DNA of 64,000 bases from CBDDEC01 sp965226785 (lineage in GTDB: Bacteria > Chloroflexota > Dehalococcoidia > UBA2979). Where the stretch lies: positions 744,001 to 808,000 of the forward strand of contig CBDDEC010000003.1 in NCBI GenBank assembly GCA_965226785.1, written 5' to 3'. The notes beneath the pieces were generated by a model that saw only the letters and a list, made by a program, of their open reading frames with translations, ran no database searches and was not told where the DNA came from. Below are positions 1 through 9,082 of the stretch, in pieces; positions within the stretch are counted from its first letter, which is position 1; each line of letters opens with the position of its first letter. Both the position numbers and the translations under genes were made by a program.

Positions 1-104
1 AGCGACAGTTGCGGCGTGATGCGCTCCTCGGCGGCGCGCACGTCGTCGAGGGTGGGCGGGTCGATCGTCGATGGCTCGGCAGTCACAGCGTCCTCGGCAG
101 TCAC
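1..104 (-). CDS. PLP-dependent threonine/serine dehydratase, N-terminus only (runs off left edge)
   Basis: Only about 34 codons lie in the window. From a GTG at 104 the reading frame stays open to the edge and contains PTLDDVRAAEERITPQLS. This resembles the opening helix of fold-type II PLP enzymes such as threonine ammonia-lyase and serine racemase, which often begin LxDVxxARERIxPxxxRTPL. A second in-frame GTG lies at 86, inside an 18-bp tandem duplication, so the true start is uncertain. The gene follows the ABC binding-protein gene on the same strand after 34 bp. The catalytic lysine lies outside the window, so the family call rests on this short match alone. Confidence 0.45.
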   Translation of the reverse strand, partial: MTAEDAVTAEPSTIDPPTLDDVRAAEERITPQLS

Positions 105-110
105 GGCGTC
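75..110. repeat. 18-bp tandem duplication carrying a start codon
   Basis: Positions 75-92 and 93-110 are the same 18 bases with one difference (A versus G near the end). On the minus strand each copy contains GTGACTGCCGAG, so the start of the dehydratase-like gene is duplicated in frame. Confidence 0.8.
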
Positions 111-138
111 ACTGTAGCGAGCGAACGAACGCTGGCGA

Positions 139-1164
139 CTACTCGATGTCGCCGTTTTCGTAGAGTTCGTCCACGAACGAGCCGTCCCAGGCCGCCGCGA
201 TGTCGACCACGGCCTCGGGCTCAATCACGCCGTACTCCTTCAGCACGCCGGCCAGCGCCTCCCATTGCGCCGTGGTGGCGCGGCCGATGCCGTCCGCGCG
301 CTGCGCGTTGGCGAGGTCGGTCTCGAGCAGGAAGCGCTGGTGCGCCGGGTCGGCCCCCTCCGCATACGTCAACGTCACCTCGATCGCCTCGTCGATGTGG
401 TCCTCGATGTACGCGACCGCGCGCAGCGTCGCGCGCAGGAAGCGCTCGACGAGCTCGGGGTCGTCGTCGACGAGACCGGCGTTCACCGTGTATGCGACGC
501 CGAGGGTCGGCACCCCATAGTCGTGCGGGTCGATCACGTTGATCTCGATGCCGGCGTTGCGGATCGTGTCCGGCTCGTTGCTGAGGAAGACCGGGAACAC
601 CTCCACCGCGCCCTCGATGAAGATGCGCGCGTCGAAGCCCACCGCCTGGAGGTTCACGTCGTCAACGGTGAGGCCCGCCGTTGCGAGGAGCGCATGTAGC
701 TCCGGCGGCACGACACCCGCCTTGAAACCGACGCTGCGGCCGGCGAAGTCCTCGGGCCCGTCGATGCCGGACTCGACGGTCGCGACGAAGCCCTGATCGC
801 CGCGCTGGCCGAACAGGGCCACCGCCTGCACGGGGTTACCGTCGACATTGCGCCGCAGCGCCTGCGCCGCGGTGCCGGTCGTGAACTCGATCTCGTTGGC
901 GAGCAGCAGGCGAACGTGCTCTTCCTGCCCCGCCGAGTGCTGGATCGAGACCGCGAGGCCCTCGTCGGCGAAGAAGCCCTGCTCGTCGGCGACGTAAACC
1001 GCGACGAAGGGCAGGTTGGCCTGGGCGCGGAAGCCGGCCATGAACGTGATCGACCGCAGCTCGTCGTCGTCATCACCGCCGCACGCGGTCCAGATGAGGG
1101 CAACGGCGATCGCTGCGAGGAAGATATAGCGCCACGTACGCGGCACGCGTGGAAGTGAAGACAT
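139..1164 (-). CDS. ABC transporter substrate-binding lipoprotein (NMT1/THI5-like)
   Basis: 341 aa. The N-terminus has a basic stretch, a hydrophobic segment and a lipobox ending at Cys28 (IWTAC), followed by an acidic GGDDDDE linker, so it is probably a membrane-anchored lipoprotein outside the cell. The body resembles NMT1/THI5/SsuA binding proteins: an early FMAGFRAQANLPFVAVYVA segment, then GxEVxIQHSAGQEE-like and GFKAGVVPPE segments. It is the last gene of a three-gene importer with the permease and ATPase upstream. The family carries sulfonates, taurine, pyrimidine precursors or nitrate-like solutes, and the sequence does not decide which. A pair of hairpins precedes its start codon. 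Confidence 0.85.
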   Translation of the reverse strand: MSSLPRVPRTWRYIFLAAIAVALIWTACGGDDDDELRSITFMAGFRAQANLPFVAVYVADEQGFFADEGLAVSIQHSAGQEEHVRLLLANEIEFTTGTAAQALRRNVDGNPVQAVALFGQRGDQGFVATVESGIDGPEDFAGRSVGFKAGVVPPELHALLATAGLTVDDVNLQAVGFDARIFIEGAVEVFPVFLSNEPDTIRNAGIEINVIDPHDYGVPTLGVAYTVNAGLVDDDPELVERFLRATLRAVAYIEDHIDEAIEVTLTYAEGADPAHQRFLLETDLANAQRADGIGRATTAQWEALAGVLKEYGVIEPEAVVDIAAAWDGSFVDELYENGDIE

Positions 1165-1220
1165 ACGGATACACCCGGTTCACCGTGCGTGTATCCGCAC
1201 TTTGGGTGCGGGCGCTACAC
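1162..1220 (-). promoter_or_regulatory. Mutually exclusive hairpins over the start of the binding-protein gene
   Basis: On the minus-strand transcript, GGATACAC (complement of 1189-1196) can pair upstream with GTGTAGCGCCCGCAC (complement of 1206-1220) or downstream with GTGTATCC (complement of 1167-1174). The downstream hairpin ends 3 nt before the ATG at 1164 and would bury the ribosome-binding region. This is the layout of an attenuator or translational switch. It does not match any riboswitch consensus I recognise, and no TPP-type core is visible. Confidence 0.4.
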
Positions 1221-1273
1221 GCGCTTGCTGGATCCTCGGCTGTGTATCCGCACCGTGAGTGCGGGCGCTACAC
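1189..1273. repeat. Two copies of a 32-bp imperfect hairpin, 53 bp apart
   Basis: Copies at 1189-1220 and 1242-1273 have identical arms (GTGTATCCGCAC and GTGCGGGCGCTACAC) but different 5-base loops (TTTGG, CGTGA). The arms pair through GTGCGG/CCGCAC and GTGTA/TACAC with a small internal bulge. The second copy includes the permease stop codon (1268-1270). Identical arms with divergent loops suggest that the structure, rather than the sequence as a whole, is kept. Confidence 0.75.
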
Positions 1274-2103
1274 GCCTGTCACAGACTCGTGCCAGAACAG
1301 CACGCGCCGCTCAATGTAGGAGACGACCCCGGTGAGCACCACCCCGATCGCGGCCAACACGAACACCGCCGCGAACAGCGCCGGCGAGTCCAGATCACCG
1401 TTCGCGATCAGGATCAGCTGGCCCATGCCGGAGGTTCCAGAGAGGAACTCCGCCACGACCGCGCCGATCAGCGCGAGCGGCACGGAGATGCGGAGCGCGG
1501 CGAACACGTAAGGCAACGACGAGGGCAGGCGCAGCCGCCAGAACACCTGCGACCGGGAGGCGTTGAGCGAGCGCATGAACTCGTGCGCGGTCGGGTCGAT
1601 CGCCCGCAACCCGATGATCGCGTTGACCAACATCGGGAAGAACGTGATCAGCGCCGCGATCAGCATCTTCGGCAGCACTCCGAAGCCGAACCAGATCGTG
1701 AACAGCGGCGCCACGGCCACGATCGGTGTCACCTTGATCATCACCGCCGGCGGATAGAGCGCTCGTTCGATGGCCTTCGAATGCGCCATCAGCACCGCCA
1801 GGCCGAAGGCCACCGCACTCGCGATCACCAGCCCGCCGGCCGCCGCGTAGAGCGTCGTCTGGCCGGCCTCGAGGTAGCGCGAGGGGTCGTCACGAAAGGC
1901 GTCGAGGACGGCGCTCGGCGCCGGCAGCAGGTACTCGCGAATGTCGCGGGCGCGGACCCACGTCTCCCAGACCACCAGCAGCAGCGCCGCGAACACGACC
2001 GGCGCCCCGCCGAGGATCAACGCCCGGCGCGCCACGTCCATCAGCGACGTGCGCGGCGCGAGTGGCTCGTCGCGCCGTCCGTCCGCCAGGCCCTCGACGG
2101 TGC

Positions 2104-2107
<4 letters not shown>
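1268..2107 (-). CDS. ABC transporter permease (SsuC/ThiX type)
   Basis: 279 aa inner-membrane permease of the BPD_transp_1 family. About six hydrophobic segments are visible, starting after residue 25 (ALILGGAPVVFAALLLVVW). The cytoplasmic coupling loop is in the C-terminal half (MRSLNASRSQVFWRLRLPSS), fitting the EAA pattern for contact with the ATPase. Its ATG at 2107 overlaps the end of the ATPase gene by 4 bp (ATGA), so the two are probably translationally coupled. The substrate is presumably that of the downstream binding protein. Confidence 0.88.
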
Positions 2108-2940
<833 letters not shown>

Positions 2941-3043
2941 CGGTCCCCCGGGCGACCATAGGCGCCGCCGCTGCAGCAGCCGCGAACTGCGCCAATTCGA
3001 CCTCGCATGTTACGCCCCGTCGCGGGCGGCAAGGAGCGCCGAG

Positions 3044-3715
3044 ATGAGTCACCGCATCGCCCTCGTGGGCGGCACCGGCCCGGAGGGCCGCGGACTGGCG
3101 ACCCGCTTCGCGATCGCCGGGCACGAGGTGCGCATCGGCAGCCGCAACGCCGAGCGTGGCGAGGAGATCGCGACCGACCTCGCCGCCAGCCTTGGACGAG
3201 ACAACATTACCGGCGGCGACAACGCCACCGTGGTTGCGGCCGCGGACCTCGTGGTCGTGGTGGTGCCCTACGAAGCGCATCGCCCCACCCTCGAGTCGCT
3301 GCGCAACGAGATCGGCTCGAAGATCGTGGTTGATGCGGTCGTACCCGTGCGCTTCGAGCGCGGCCCGCGCCCCGTCGAGGTACCGGCCGGCTCAGCGACC
3401 GAAGAGGCGAAGGAGCTGTTACCGGACGCGACCGTGATCGGCGCGTTTCACAACTGCGCCGCCGAGGTGTTGATGGACCCGAATGTGCCGGTCGACGCCG
3501 ACGTGCTCGTCACCGGCCCGAACGGCGAGGCGAAGGACACCGTGATGGCGCTGGCCAACGAGATCGACGGTGTCCGCGCCGTCGATGCTGGACCGCTCCG
3601 CTTCTCCCGCTTCGTCGAGGACATCACGATCCTCCTGATCGGCATCAACGATCGCTACAAAACGCACAGCGGCATCAAGATCAACGGCCTGAATGGCCAT
3701 GGAGGTGCGTCATGA
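3044..3715 (+). CDS. npdG: F420-dependent NADP reductase (NADPH:F420 oxidoreductase)
   Basis: 223 aa. It has a Rossmann-type N-terminus, MSHRIALVGGTGPEGRGLA, with the dinucleotide motif GGTGPEG at residues 9-15, followed by RIGSRNAERGEE, where the arginines fit NADP phosphate binding. This matches archaeal and actinobacterial NpdG/Fno, which move hydride between NADPH and coenzyme F420. The ATG at 3044 was chosen because AAGGAG lies 8 bp upstream at 3031-3036. The next gene (F420 ligase) overlaps by ATGA, so cofactor synthesis and reduction are coupled in one operon. Confidence 0.9.
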   Translation: MSHRIALVGGTGPEGRGLATRFAIAGHEVRIGSRNAERGEEIATDLAASLGRDNITGGDNATVVAAADLVVVVVPYEAHRPTLESLRNEIGSKIVVDAVVPVRFERGPRPVEVPAGSATEEAKELLPDATVIGAFHNCAAEVLMDPNVPVDADVLVTGPNGEAKDTVMALANEIDGVRAVDAGPLRFSRFVEDITILLIGINDRYKTHSGIKINGLNGHGGAS

Positions 3716-4491
3716 CCACTCGCTCCGACGCCGGCGCCATTCCAGACGTTCGCGTGATCGGCCTGCGGGGCATCCCGATGGTCGAGGAGGGCGATGACCT
3801 CGCCGGCCAGATCATCGACGCCGCCTCAACGCAGGGCACCCCCATCGAGGACGGCGACCTGATCGTGGTCACGCAGCGCGTCGTCTCGAAGGCCGAGGGA
3901 CAGGTGGTACCCCTCGACACGTTCGAGCCGAGTCCGTTCGCAGCCGCGTACGCGGAACGCTTTGACAAGGACCCCCGGGTCGTCGAGGCGGTGTTGCGCG
4001 AATCCTCCAGGGTGATCCGGCAGGTCGGCGGCGTCCTGATCACGGAGACGCACCATGGCTTCAAGTGCGCCAATGCGGGCGTCGACGCCTCGAACGTCGG
4101 CGGCGAGGACCTGATCTCACTGCTCCCGGTCGACCCCGACGCGTCCTGCCGGGCTCTGCGCGACGCGGTGCGCGAACGTCTCGGCATCGAGACGGCCGTG
4201 GTCATGACCGACACCTTCGGCCGGCCCTGGCGGCACGGCCAGACCAACGTCGCGATCGGCGTCGCGGGTCTGCTGCCGATGCGCAGCTACGTGGGCGAAG
4301 AGGACCTCGACGGCGTGGAGCTGCGCGTCACTGAGATCTGCGTCGCCGACGAGGTAGCGGGCGCCGCGGAGCTGGTCATGGGCAAGGTCGACGCTATCCC
4401 CGTCGCCCTGGTCCGGGGCTACGACTACGACCGTGGCGAGGGCTCATCGGCCGAAATCGTGCGTGAATCGGAGCTCGACCTCTTCCCCTAG
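3712..4491 (+). CDS. cofE: Coenzyme F420-0:L-glutamate ligase
   Basis: 259 aa, the normal length of single-domain CofE, which adds gamma-linked glutamates to F420-0 using GTP. Landmarks are VIGLRGIPMVEEGDDLA at the N-terminus, GDLIVVTQRVVSKAEGQ, and the signature MTDTFGRPWRHGQTNVAIG around residues 163-181, which holds metal- and GTP-binding residues. There is no C-terminal nitroreductase-like FbiB domain, so this resembles the archaeal/Chloroflexota form rather than mycobacterial FbiB. It overlaps npdG by 4 bp. Confidence 0.93.
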   Translation: MTTRSDAGAIPDVRVIGLRGIPMVEEGDDLAGQIIDAASTQGTPIEDGDLIVVTQRVVSKAEGQVVPLDTFEPSPFAAAYAERFDKDPRVVEAVLRESSRVIRQVGGVLITETHHGFKCANAGVDASNVGGEDLISLLPVDPDASCRALRDAVRERLGIETAVVMTDTFGRPWRHGQTNVAIGVAGLLPMRSYVGEEDLDGVELRVTEICVADEVAGAAELVMGKVDAIPVALVRGYDYDRGEGSSAEIVRESELDLFP

Positions 4492-4538
4492 CGAAGTCGA
4501 TCCGTCGCATCGTTCCGCGCGGCGCGCTTCGCACGTCG

Positions 4539-5129
4539 CTACGCCTCGGCGGCGGCGACGGCCTCGGGCGGCGGCAACCAGGTGCGAGCGCGCCACTGCG
4601 CATGCGCCGCGGGCGGTCCGATGCGCGAGCCGGGGACCGCCGCCAGCTCGTCGAGCATCGCCGCCACCTGGGACAGCGTGCCACCGATCATGTTGACCGC
4701 CGCGGGCCGCCCGATCGGCGCCTCGCCGCCCTCGGGCAGGGCATTGTGCAGGCGGTGGACCATCCAATCGACGAGCAGCATCTGTTCGCGCGGTGTGCGG
4801 GCCTGCGGCAGCCGCTCGAGGTACTCCGCGAACCAGGGCCCGGCGTTCCCGGCCAGCAGCTGCTTACGCCGGAAGCTGCGCCGGTAGCCGAGCCAGGTCG
4901 TCTCCCACCCGCAGTGCGCGCAGCGGAGCACCTCGGACGCCTCGTAGTGGTGGGGCAGCTCGTTGCGGCACTCGAGGCAGGTGGCCACGCCCTCGCGCCA
5001 CGCACGCGTGGCGTCGAGGATGCTCTGGCAACGGGCGTAGAAGCCGTACGCCACCTCGTCGATCAGCTCCTCGTCGACGATGCCTCCGGCGTCCTGCTCG
5101 TAGAGGCGGCGGATGGTCGAACGGCGCAC
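4539..5129 (-). CDS. Zinc-ribbon protein of unknown function
   Basis: 196 aa, GTG start at 5129. Upstream ATG codons at 5143 and 5178 are out of frame. One zinc ribbon is clear: CLEC at residues 51-54 and CAHC at 70-73, 15 residues apart. The first 45 residues look helical and mention an RRLYEQD...DEVAYGFYARCQSIL stretch. The C-terminal third is helical with a Pro/Ala-rich tail. It is convergent with cofE and separated from it by 47 bp. I do not recognise the family; a nucleic-acid or protein-binding role would be a guess. Confidence 0.6.
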   Translation of the reverse strand: MRRSTIRRLYEQDAGGIVDEELIDEVAYGFYARCQSILDATRAWREGVATCLECRNELPHHYEASEVLRCAHCGWETTWLGYRRSFRRKQLLAGNAGPWFAEYLERLPQARTPREQMLLVDWMVHRLHNALPEGGEAPIGRPAAVNMIGGTLSQVAAMLDELAAVPGSRIGPPAAHAQWRARTWLPPPEAVAAAEA

Positions 5130-5223
5130 CCCGCGACGCCCATTCGATCGGGCGTGCTCGGGTCTGCGAATCAGTCATGTGATGATCGTAGCCCCCCAAG
5201 GGGCGCGGCCGTAGGCTCGATCG

Positions 5224-6519
5224 ATGCGCGAACCGACCGACGTCAGCGCCTCGACCGTCGAGGTCGAGATGGAACGCAACATGCGGATCCTGCCCTGGTG
5301 GTGGGTCCTCCGTTGGCTGTGGCTGGGCGAGGCGATCTGGGTCATTTACCTCCTCGAGGAGCGCGGGCTGACGATCGGCCAGGTGCTCGCCTTCGAGGCG
5401 GCGTTCGGTGTGACGATCCTGCTCGCGGAGGTGCCGACGGGGATCGTCGCCGACCGTTACAGCCGGCGGCTCAGCCTGATGCTCGCCGGCTCGATCACCG
5501 TCATCGGCTTCCTCACCTTCGGGCTCGCGACCACGCTCCCGATCCTGCTGCTGGCGTACATCGCGTTCGGCATCGGCGAAGCATTCTCCTCCGGCGCCGA
5601 CTCGGCCGTGCTGTTCGAATCGATGAAAGCGCTGAAGCGGGACCACGAGTTCTCCAGCCGGATCGGCGTCCTCAACGGCGCGCTGACGGCGATGATCGCC
5701 GGCTCGACGCTGGTCGGCGCTGTGATCGTGATCTGGCTGCCGCTGAACGCACCCTTCCTCATCAGCGCCGCCCTGACCCTGCCCGCCGTCGTACTGCTGC
5801 TCTGGGTGCGCGAACCACCGAGGAGCGATGAGCGCTCCTCGTTCGTGACCACCGGGCGTCTGGCGCTGTCCCGCATCCTGCACACGCGTTCGATGTGGTC
5901 GTTCATCCTGGTCTGGGTCAGCGGAGGCGTGACGATTTCGATGATGGGCGTGACGCTGCCGATCATCCTCTTCCGCACCCACGACGCCGAGATCTGGCTG
6001 ATCGGTGTCTTCGTCGCCAGCCAGTTGCTGGTGTCGTCGGTCGGTTCACTCCTCGCCGCTCCGCTGGTGAGCCGGTTCGGGCTGCGTCGCGTGGTGGTCG
6101 TGATGGCGGTGGGCGGACCGCTGTCGCTGCTGGCCGGTGCGACCGGCTCGATCTGGTGGATCCCGGTCTTCATGCTGCCCTCAGTCTCGTTCAACGTTTT
6201 GTTCGTTCACGCCATCGACTTCCTCTCGCGACGCGTCACCGACAGTCAACGGGCGACGACGGTCTCGCTGGCGTCGATGGCGGCCAACGTGGGCTTCATC
6301 GCCGTGGCGCTCACCCTCGGACCGATCGCCGACAGCCAGGGGGTGGAGACGGCGCTGGTCATCGCCGCGATCGTGTTCTCCGCGCTGGCAGCGATCGCGC
6401 TGGCGCTCTGGCTCACGAGCGGCGACACGGACCCCGAGCCCGTGCAGCGCCCGGACGCTGCCGGCGCGCAGAGGCCTGCGCCCGCGGACGAAGCAACGGC
6501 CGTCGAGGTCGCGCGCTAG
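5224..6519 (+). CDS. MFS transporter (YfmO/Tet-like exporter family)
   Basis: 431 aa integral membrane protein with about twelve hydrophobic segments. The MFS loop 2-3 motif reads EVPTGIVADRYSRRLSL (about residues 62-78), and a matching segment occurs after TM7. The same EVPTGxVADxYSRRLS block appears in the carrier at 36.4-37.7 kb, so these two are paralogues. The tail from residue 400 is hydrophilic, rich in Pro and Ala, and presumably cytoplasmic. The likely role is drug or metabolite efflux; the substrate is unknown. Confidence 0.85.
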   Translation: MREPTDVSASTVEVEMERNMRILPWWWVLRWLWLGEAIWVIYLLEERGLTIGQVLAFEAAFGVTILLAEVPTGIVADRYSRRLSLMLAGSITVIGFLTFGLATTLPILLLAYIAFGIGEAFSSGADSAVLFESMKALKRDHEFSSRIGVLNGALTAMIAGSTLVGAVIVIWLPLNAPFLISAALTLPAVVLLLWVREPPRSDERSSFVTTGRLALSRILHTRSMWSFILVWVSGGVTISMMGVTLPIILFRTHDAEIWLIGVFVASQLLVSSVGSLLAAPLVSRFGLRRVVVVMAVGGPLSLLAGATGSIWWIPVFMLPSVSFNVLFVHAIDFLSRRVTDSQRATTVSLASMAANVGFIAVALTLGPIADSQGVETALVIAAIVFSALAAIALALWLTSGDTDPEPVQRPDAAGAQRPAPADEATAVEVAR

Positions 6520-6539
6520 GATCGAGGCGAGGTCGAGCG

Positions 6540-6818
6540 ATGAGCGAACCCGAACGCACCGAAGATGAGACGGCGAGTGAGCCGGGAGACGAGGTCTCCG
6601 CGCGCGAGCTCCTGAGTTCCGCGCTGGTCGACGATGAGGATCCGCGCTTCCCCCGCTGGCTGCCGCTGCCGGGCCTCGCGGGCGCCTTCGGCTGGGCCGC
6701 GTATGACTGGGCGGCGGCAGACGGCGCCTTCTTCGCGACGCTGCTCTGGCCGGGCATCGCCATTCTCGCGCTGGTCACGTTGGCGGCGTGGTTCGGCTGG
6801 CAGCTCGACATCGACTAG
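6540..6818 (+). CDS. Small membrane protein, unknown
   Basis: 92 aa. An acidic hydrophilic N-terminal half (residues 1-38, many Glu/Asp) is followed by one or two membrane spans between about 45 and 88, ending GWQLDID. The ATG at 6540 lies 20 bp after the MFS stop, with GAGG-like sequence upstream (6529-6533), so it is probably cotranscribed with the carrier. No family recognised. Confidence 0.55.
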   Translation: MSEPERTEDETASEPGDEVSARELLSSALVDDEDPRFPRWLPLPGLAGAFGWAAYDWAAADGAFFATLLWPGIAILALVTLAAWFGWQLDID

Positions 6819-6915
6819 GCGGACTGGACAACCGCGTCCGGCCTGCGCACCATCAGCTCGGCGTCCCCAGCCGCCTTGACCGCCGCGACATCGACCGAAA
6901 GCCGAGGCTGGGCAC

Positions 6916-7956
6916 ATGCTGCACGTCTTCTACGGCCCGGACGAGTTTCGCGCCTCCGAGGCGCTGGCCGATCTGCGGGCGAGCCTCGACGTCGACGACA
7001 TGCTCGCCACGAGCACCAGCGAGCTCACCGGCCGAGGTCTGCGGCCCGCGGAGCTGGTGCAGCACGCCATGGCGCCGCCGTTCATGGGTGACGCACGCCT
7101 GGTGATCGTTGACGGGCTGCTGGCCGCTCTCGGCGGCCGTCGCGGGATCGTCGACGAGTGGCAACCGCTGCTGGATGCGCTGCCGTTGATGCCATCGCAG
7201 AACACCGTGGTGTTACGCGAGCGACCGCCGCGCACTGACGACCGCCGCAACGTCGTGGGCCGATCGCCGCTGCTGGCGGCGCTCAAAGACGTCGACGGCG
7301 TCGAGGTCTCGGAGTTCCCGCTGCTGCGGGTGTACGGCGGGCGTGGCCGTCCCAGTCCCGTCGCGGTCTGGCTGCGCGAGCGCGCGGACCGCCTCGGTGT
7401 GCCGATCGAGGAGGCGGCGCTGCAACGGCTCGTGGACCTCGTGGGCGCGGATCTGCGCATGCTGGCCAGCGAACTCGACAAGCTCCGCACCTACGCCGGC
7501 GAGCGCGCGATCGCAGCCGCGGATGTCGATGAGCTGACGCCCGAGGCCCGCGAGCAGAGCATCTTCGACGTCGTTGACGCCGTGGTCGAAGGCCGCGCCC
7601 CCGCCGCGCTGCGGACACTCGACCGCATGCTCACCAGCGGCAGCGAGCCCCCACTGCGCATCCAGGCGATGATCGCCCGCCAGGTGCGCCATCTGGTGCG
7701 CGCCACCGAACTGCTGGCCGCCGGCGCGTCCGAGGACGAGGTCGGCGCAGCCTGTGGCGTCCGCGGCTTCCCCGCCACGAAGCTCACACGCCAGGCGCGC
7801 GCCGCGAGCAGCACCCAGGCGGAGGCGGCGCTGCGCGCCATCGAAGCGAGCGACACGAAAGTCAAGACGGGCGAGCTGCCGGAGCGCCTCGCGCTCGAGT
7901 TGCTGATCGTCGACCTCGCGCGTGGCTTCGGCGGAGCGGCGGCGGCCAGGCGCTGA
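6916..7956 (+). CDS. holA: DNA polymerase III subunit delta
   Basis: 346 aa, the usual length for HolA. It opens MLHVFYGPDEFRASEALADL, matching the degenerate AAA+ domain of delta with no functional Walker A. The C-terminal half has helical motifs typical of the family: RQVRHLVRATELL, then GVRGFPATKLTRQAR and a lid ending LALELLIVDLARG. As clamp-loader wrench subunit it opens the beta sliding clamp in the replisome. It lies alone on the plus strand, ending 20 bp before the convergent ATPase relic. Confidence 0.9.
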   Translation: MLHVFYGPDEFRASEALADLRASLDVDDMLATSTSELTGRGLRPAELVQHAMAPPFMGDARLVIVDGLLAALGGRRGIVDEWQPLLDALPLMPSQNTVVLRERPPRTDDRRNVVGRSPLLAALKDVDGVEVSEFPLLRVYGGRGRPSPVAVWLRERADRLGVPIEEAALQRLVDLVGADLRMLASELDKLRTYAGERAIAAADVDELTPEAREQSIFDVVDAVVEGRAPAALRTLDRMLTSGSEPPLRIQAMIARQVRHLVRATELLAAGASEDEVGAACGVRGFPATKLTRQARAASSTQAEAALRAIEASDTKVKTGELPERLALELLIVDLARGFGGAAAARR

Positions 7957-7975
7957 TGGCGCGCTCCGGCGGCCG

Positions 7976-8944
7976 CTAGTCGCGGTCGACCGCGATCGGG
8001 TTGAAGCAAGCCAGCAGATGCCCCGGATCGTCCTCGCACGGCTCGAGCACCGGCGGCGGCTCCAGGCGGCAGGTCGAGGTCGCCTTGTAGCAGCGCTCGA
8101 GGAACGGACACTCCTGGCCGAATTCGCGCAGGTCGGGCGGCTGGCCGCGCATCGAGACGAGGGACCATGCTCGCCGACCAGTTTGGGCAGGCTCTCGAGC
8201 AACCCGTGCGTGTAGGGATGACGCGGCTGGCGGAACATCGTGCGCACGTCCGAGGTCTCGACGATCGCACCGGCGTACATTAGCGCCACGCGGTCGGCGA
8301 GCCGAGTCACCACATCGAAGTCGTGCGTGATCAGCCGGATCGCCACGCCCCGCTCGTCGCGCAGCGCCTCGATCCGGGCGAGCGTCTCCATGCGCATCGC
8401 CGGATCGAGGTTCGCCGTGGGCTTGTCCGCAATGATGATGGCTGGCTTGAGCGCCGCGGCGAGGGTGATCATCACACGCTGCGCCATGCCCCCAGAGAGC
8501 TGTCCCGGGTAGAGCTTGGCCACGCGCGCACCGTCGGGCAGCACCTCATCCGGGAGCTCGATCGATGTCCGCATCGCATCGGTGTCCCCCGACTCGCGAT
8601 GGGCCCGGATCAGCTCGGAGACCTGGTCGCCGACCGTCAGGGTCGGGGTCAGCGCCGACTGGGCATCCCGGAAGATCATCGCGATCTCGTTGCCGCGAAT
8701 CTCTCGCAGGCCTCGATCGGCATGTCCACGATCGACCGGCCCAGGTACTCGATCGTTCCGGCCACCGTGGCGTTGAACGGCAGCAGCCCGAGGAGGGCAT
8801 GCGCCACGATGCTCATCCCTGACGCCGACTCGCCGACCAGCGCCAGGACCTCGCTTGGATAGAGGTCGAGCGAGACGTCACGCACCGCCGGCAACTCCGT
8901 CTCGTCGACCGAGTAGGAGCATCGAGGTGGCGCACACTAATCAT
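7976..8944 (-). pseudogene. Decayed oligopeptide/dipeptide ABC transporter ATPase (OppD/DppD type)
   Basis: Pieces of one OppD-like protein lie in shifted frames. ISVRHLD is followed, after a shift near 8919, by YSVDETELPAVRDVSLDLYP. After a shift near 8698 comes RGNEIAMIFRDAQSALTP. After a shift near 8163 comes LVSMRGQPPDL and the C-terminal oligo_HPY zinc-like tail (CPFLERCY...CRLEPPPV...HLLACFNP). Active-site residues are also lost: Walker A reads GESASGMS (no lysine), Walker B reads ADKP (no glutamate), and the Q-loop glutamine is Arg. No permease or binding-protein genes are nearby. Loss of catalytic residues plus three shifts makes this a genuine relic. Confidence 0.9.
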
Positions 8945-9082
8945 CGGATCGCGTCCGACGATCGTCATGAGGTTCCCGCCCGTCACGCGATCAGGGTAGT
9001 GGCCGCCTCGGCGGGCGCAGCCAGCGGGCGGTCGTTACTGGCGACAGAGTCTCGGCGGACCGATCGAGGGGGCGGTCGAGGC

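Noticed and set aside
1165..1267. TPP or other thiamine riboswitch upstream of the NMT1-like binding protein
   Set aside because: The conserved CUGAGA and the second core of the TPP element are absent; only the duplicated hairpin is present.
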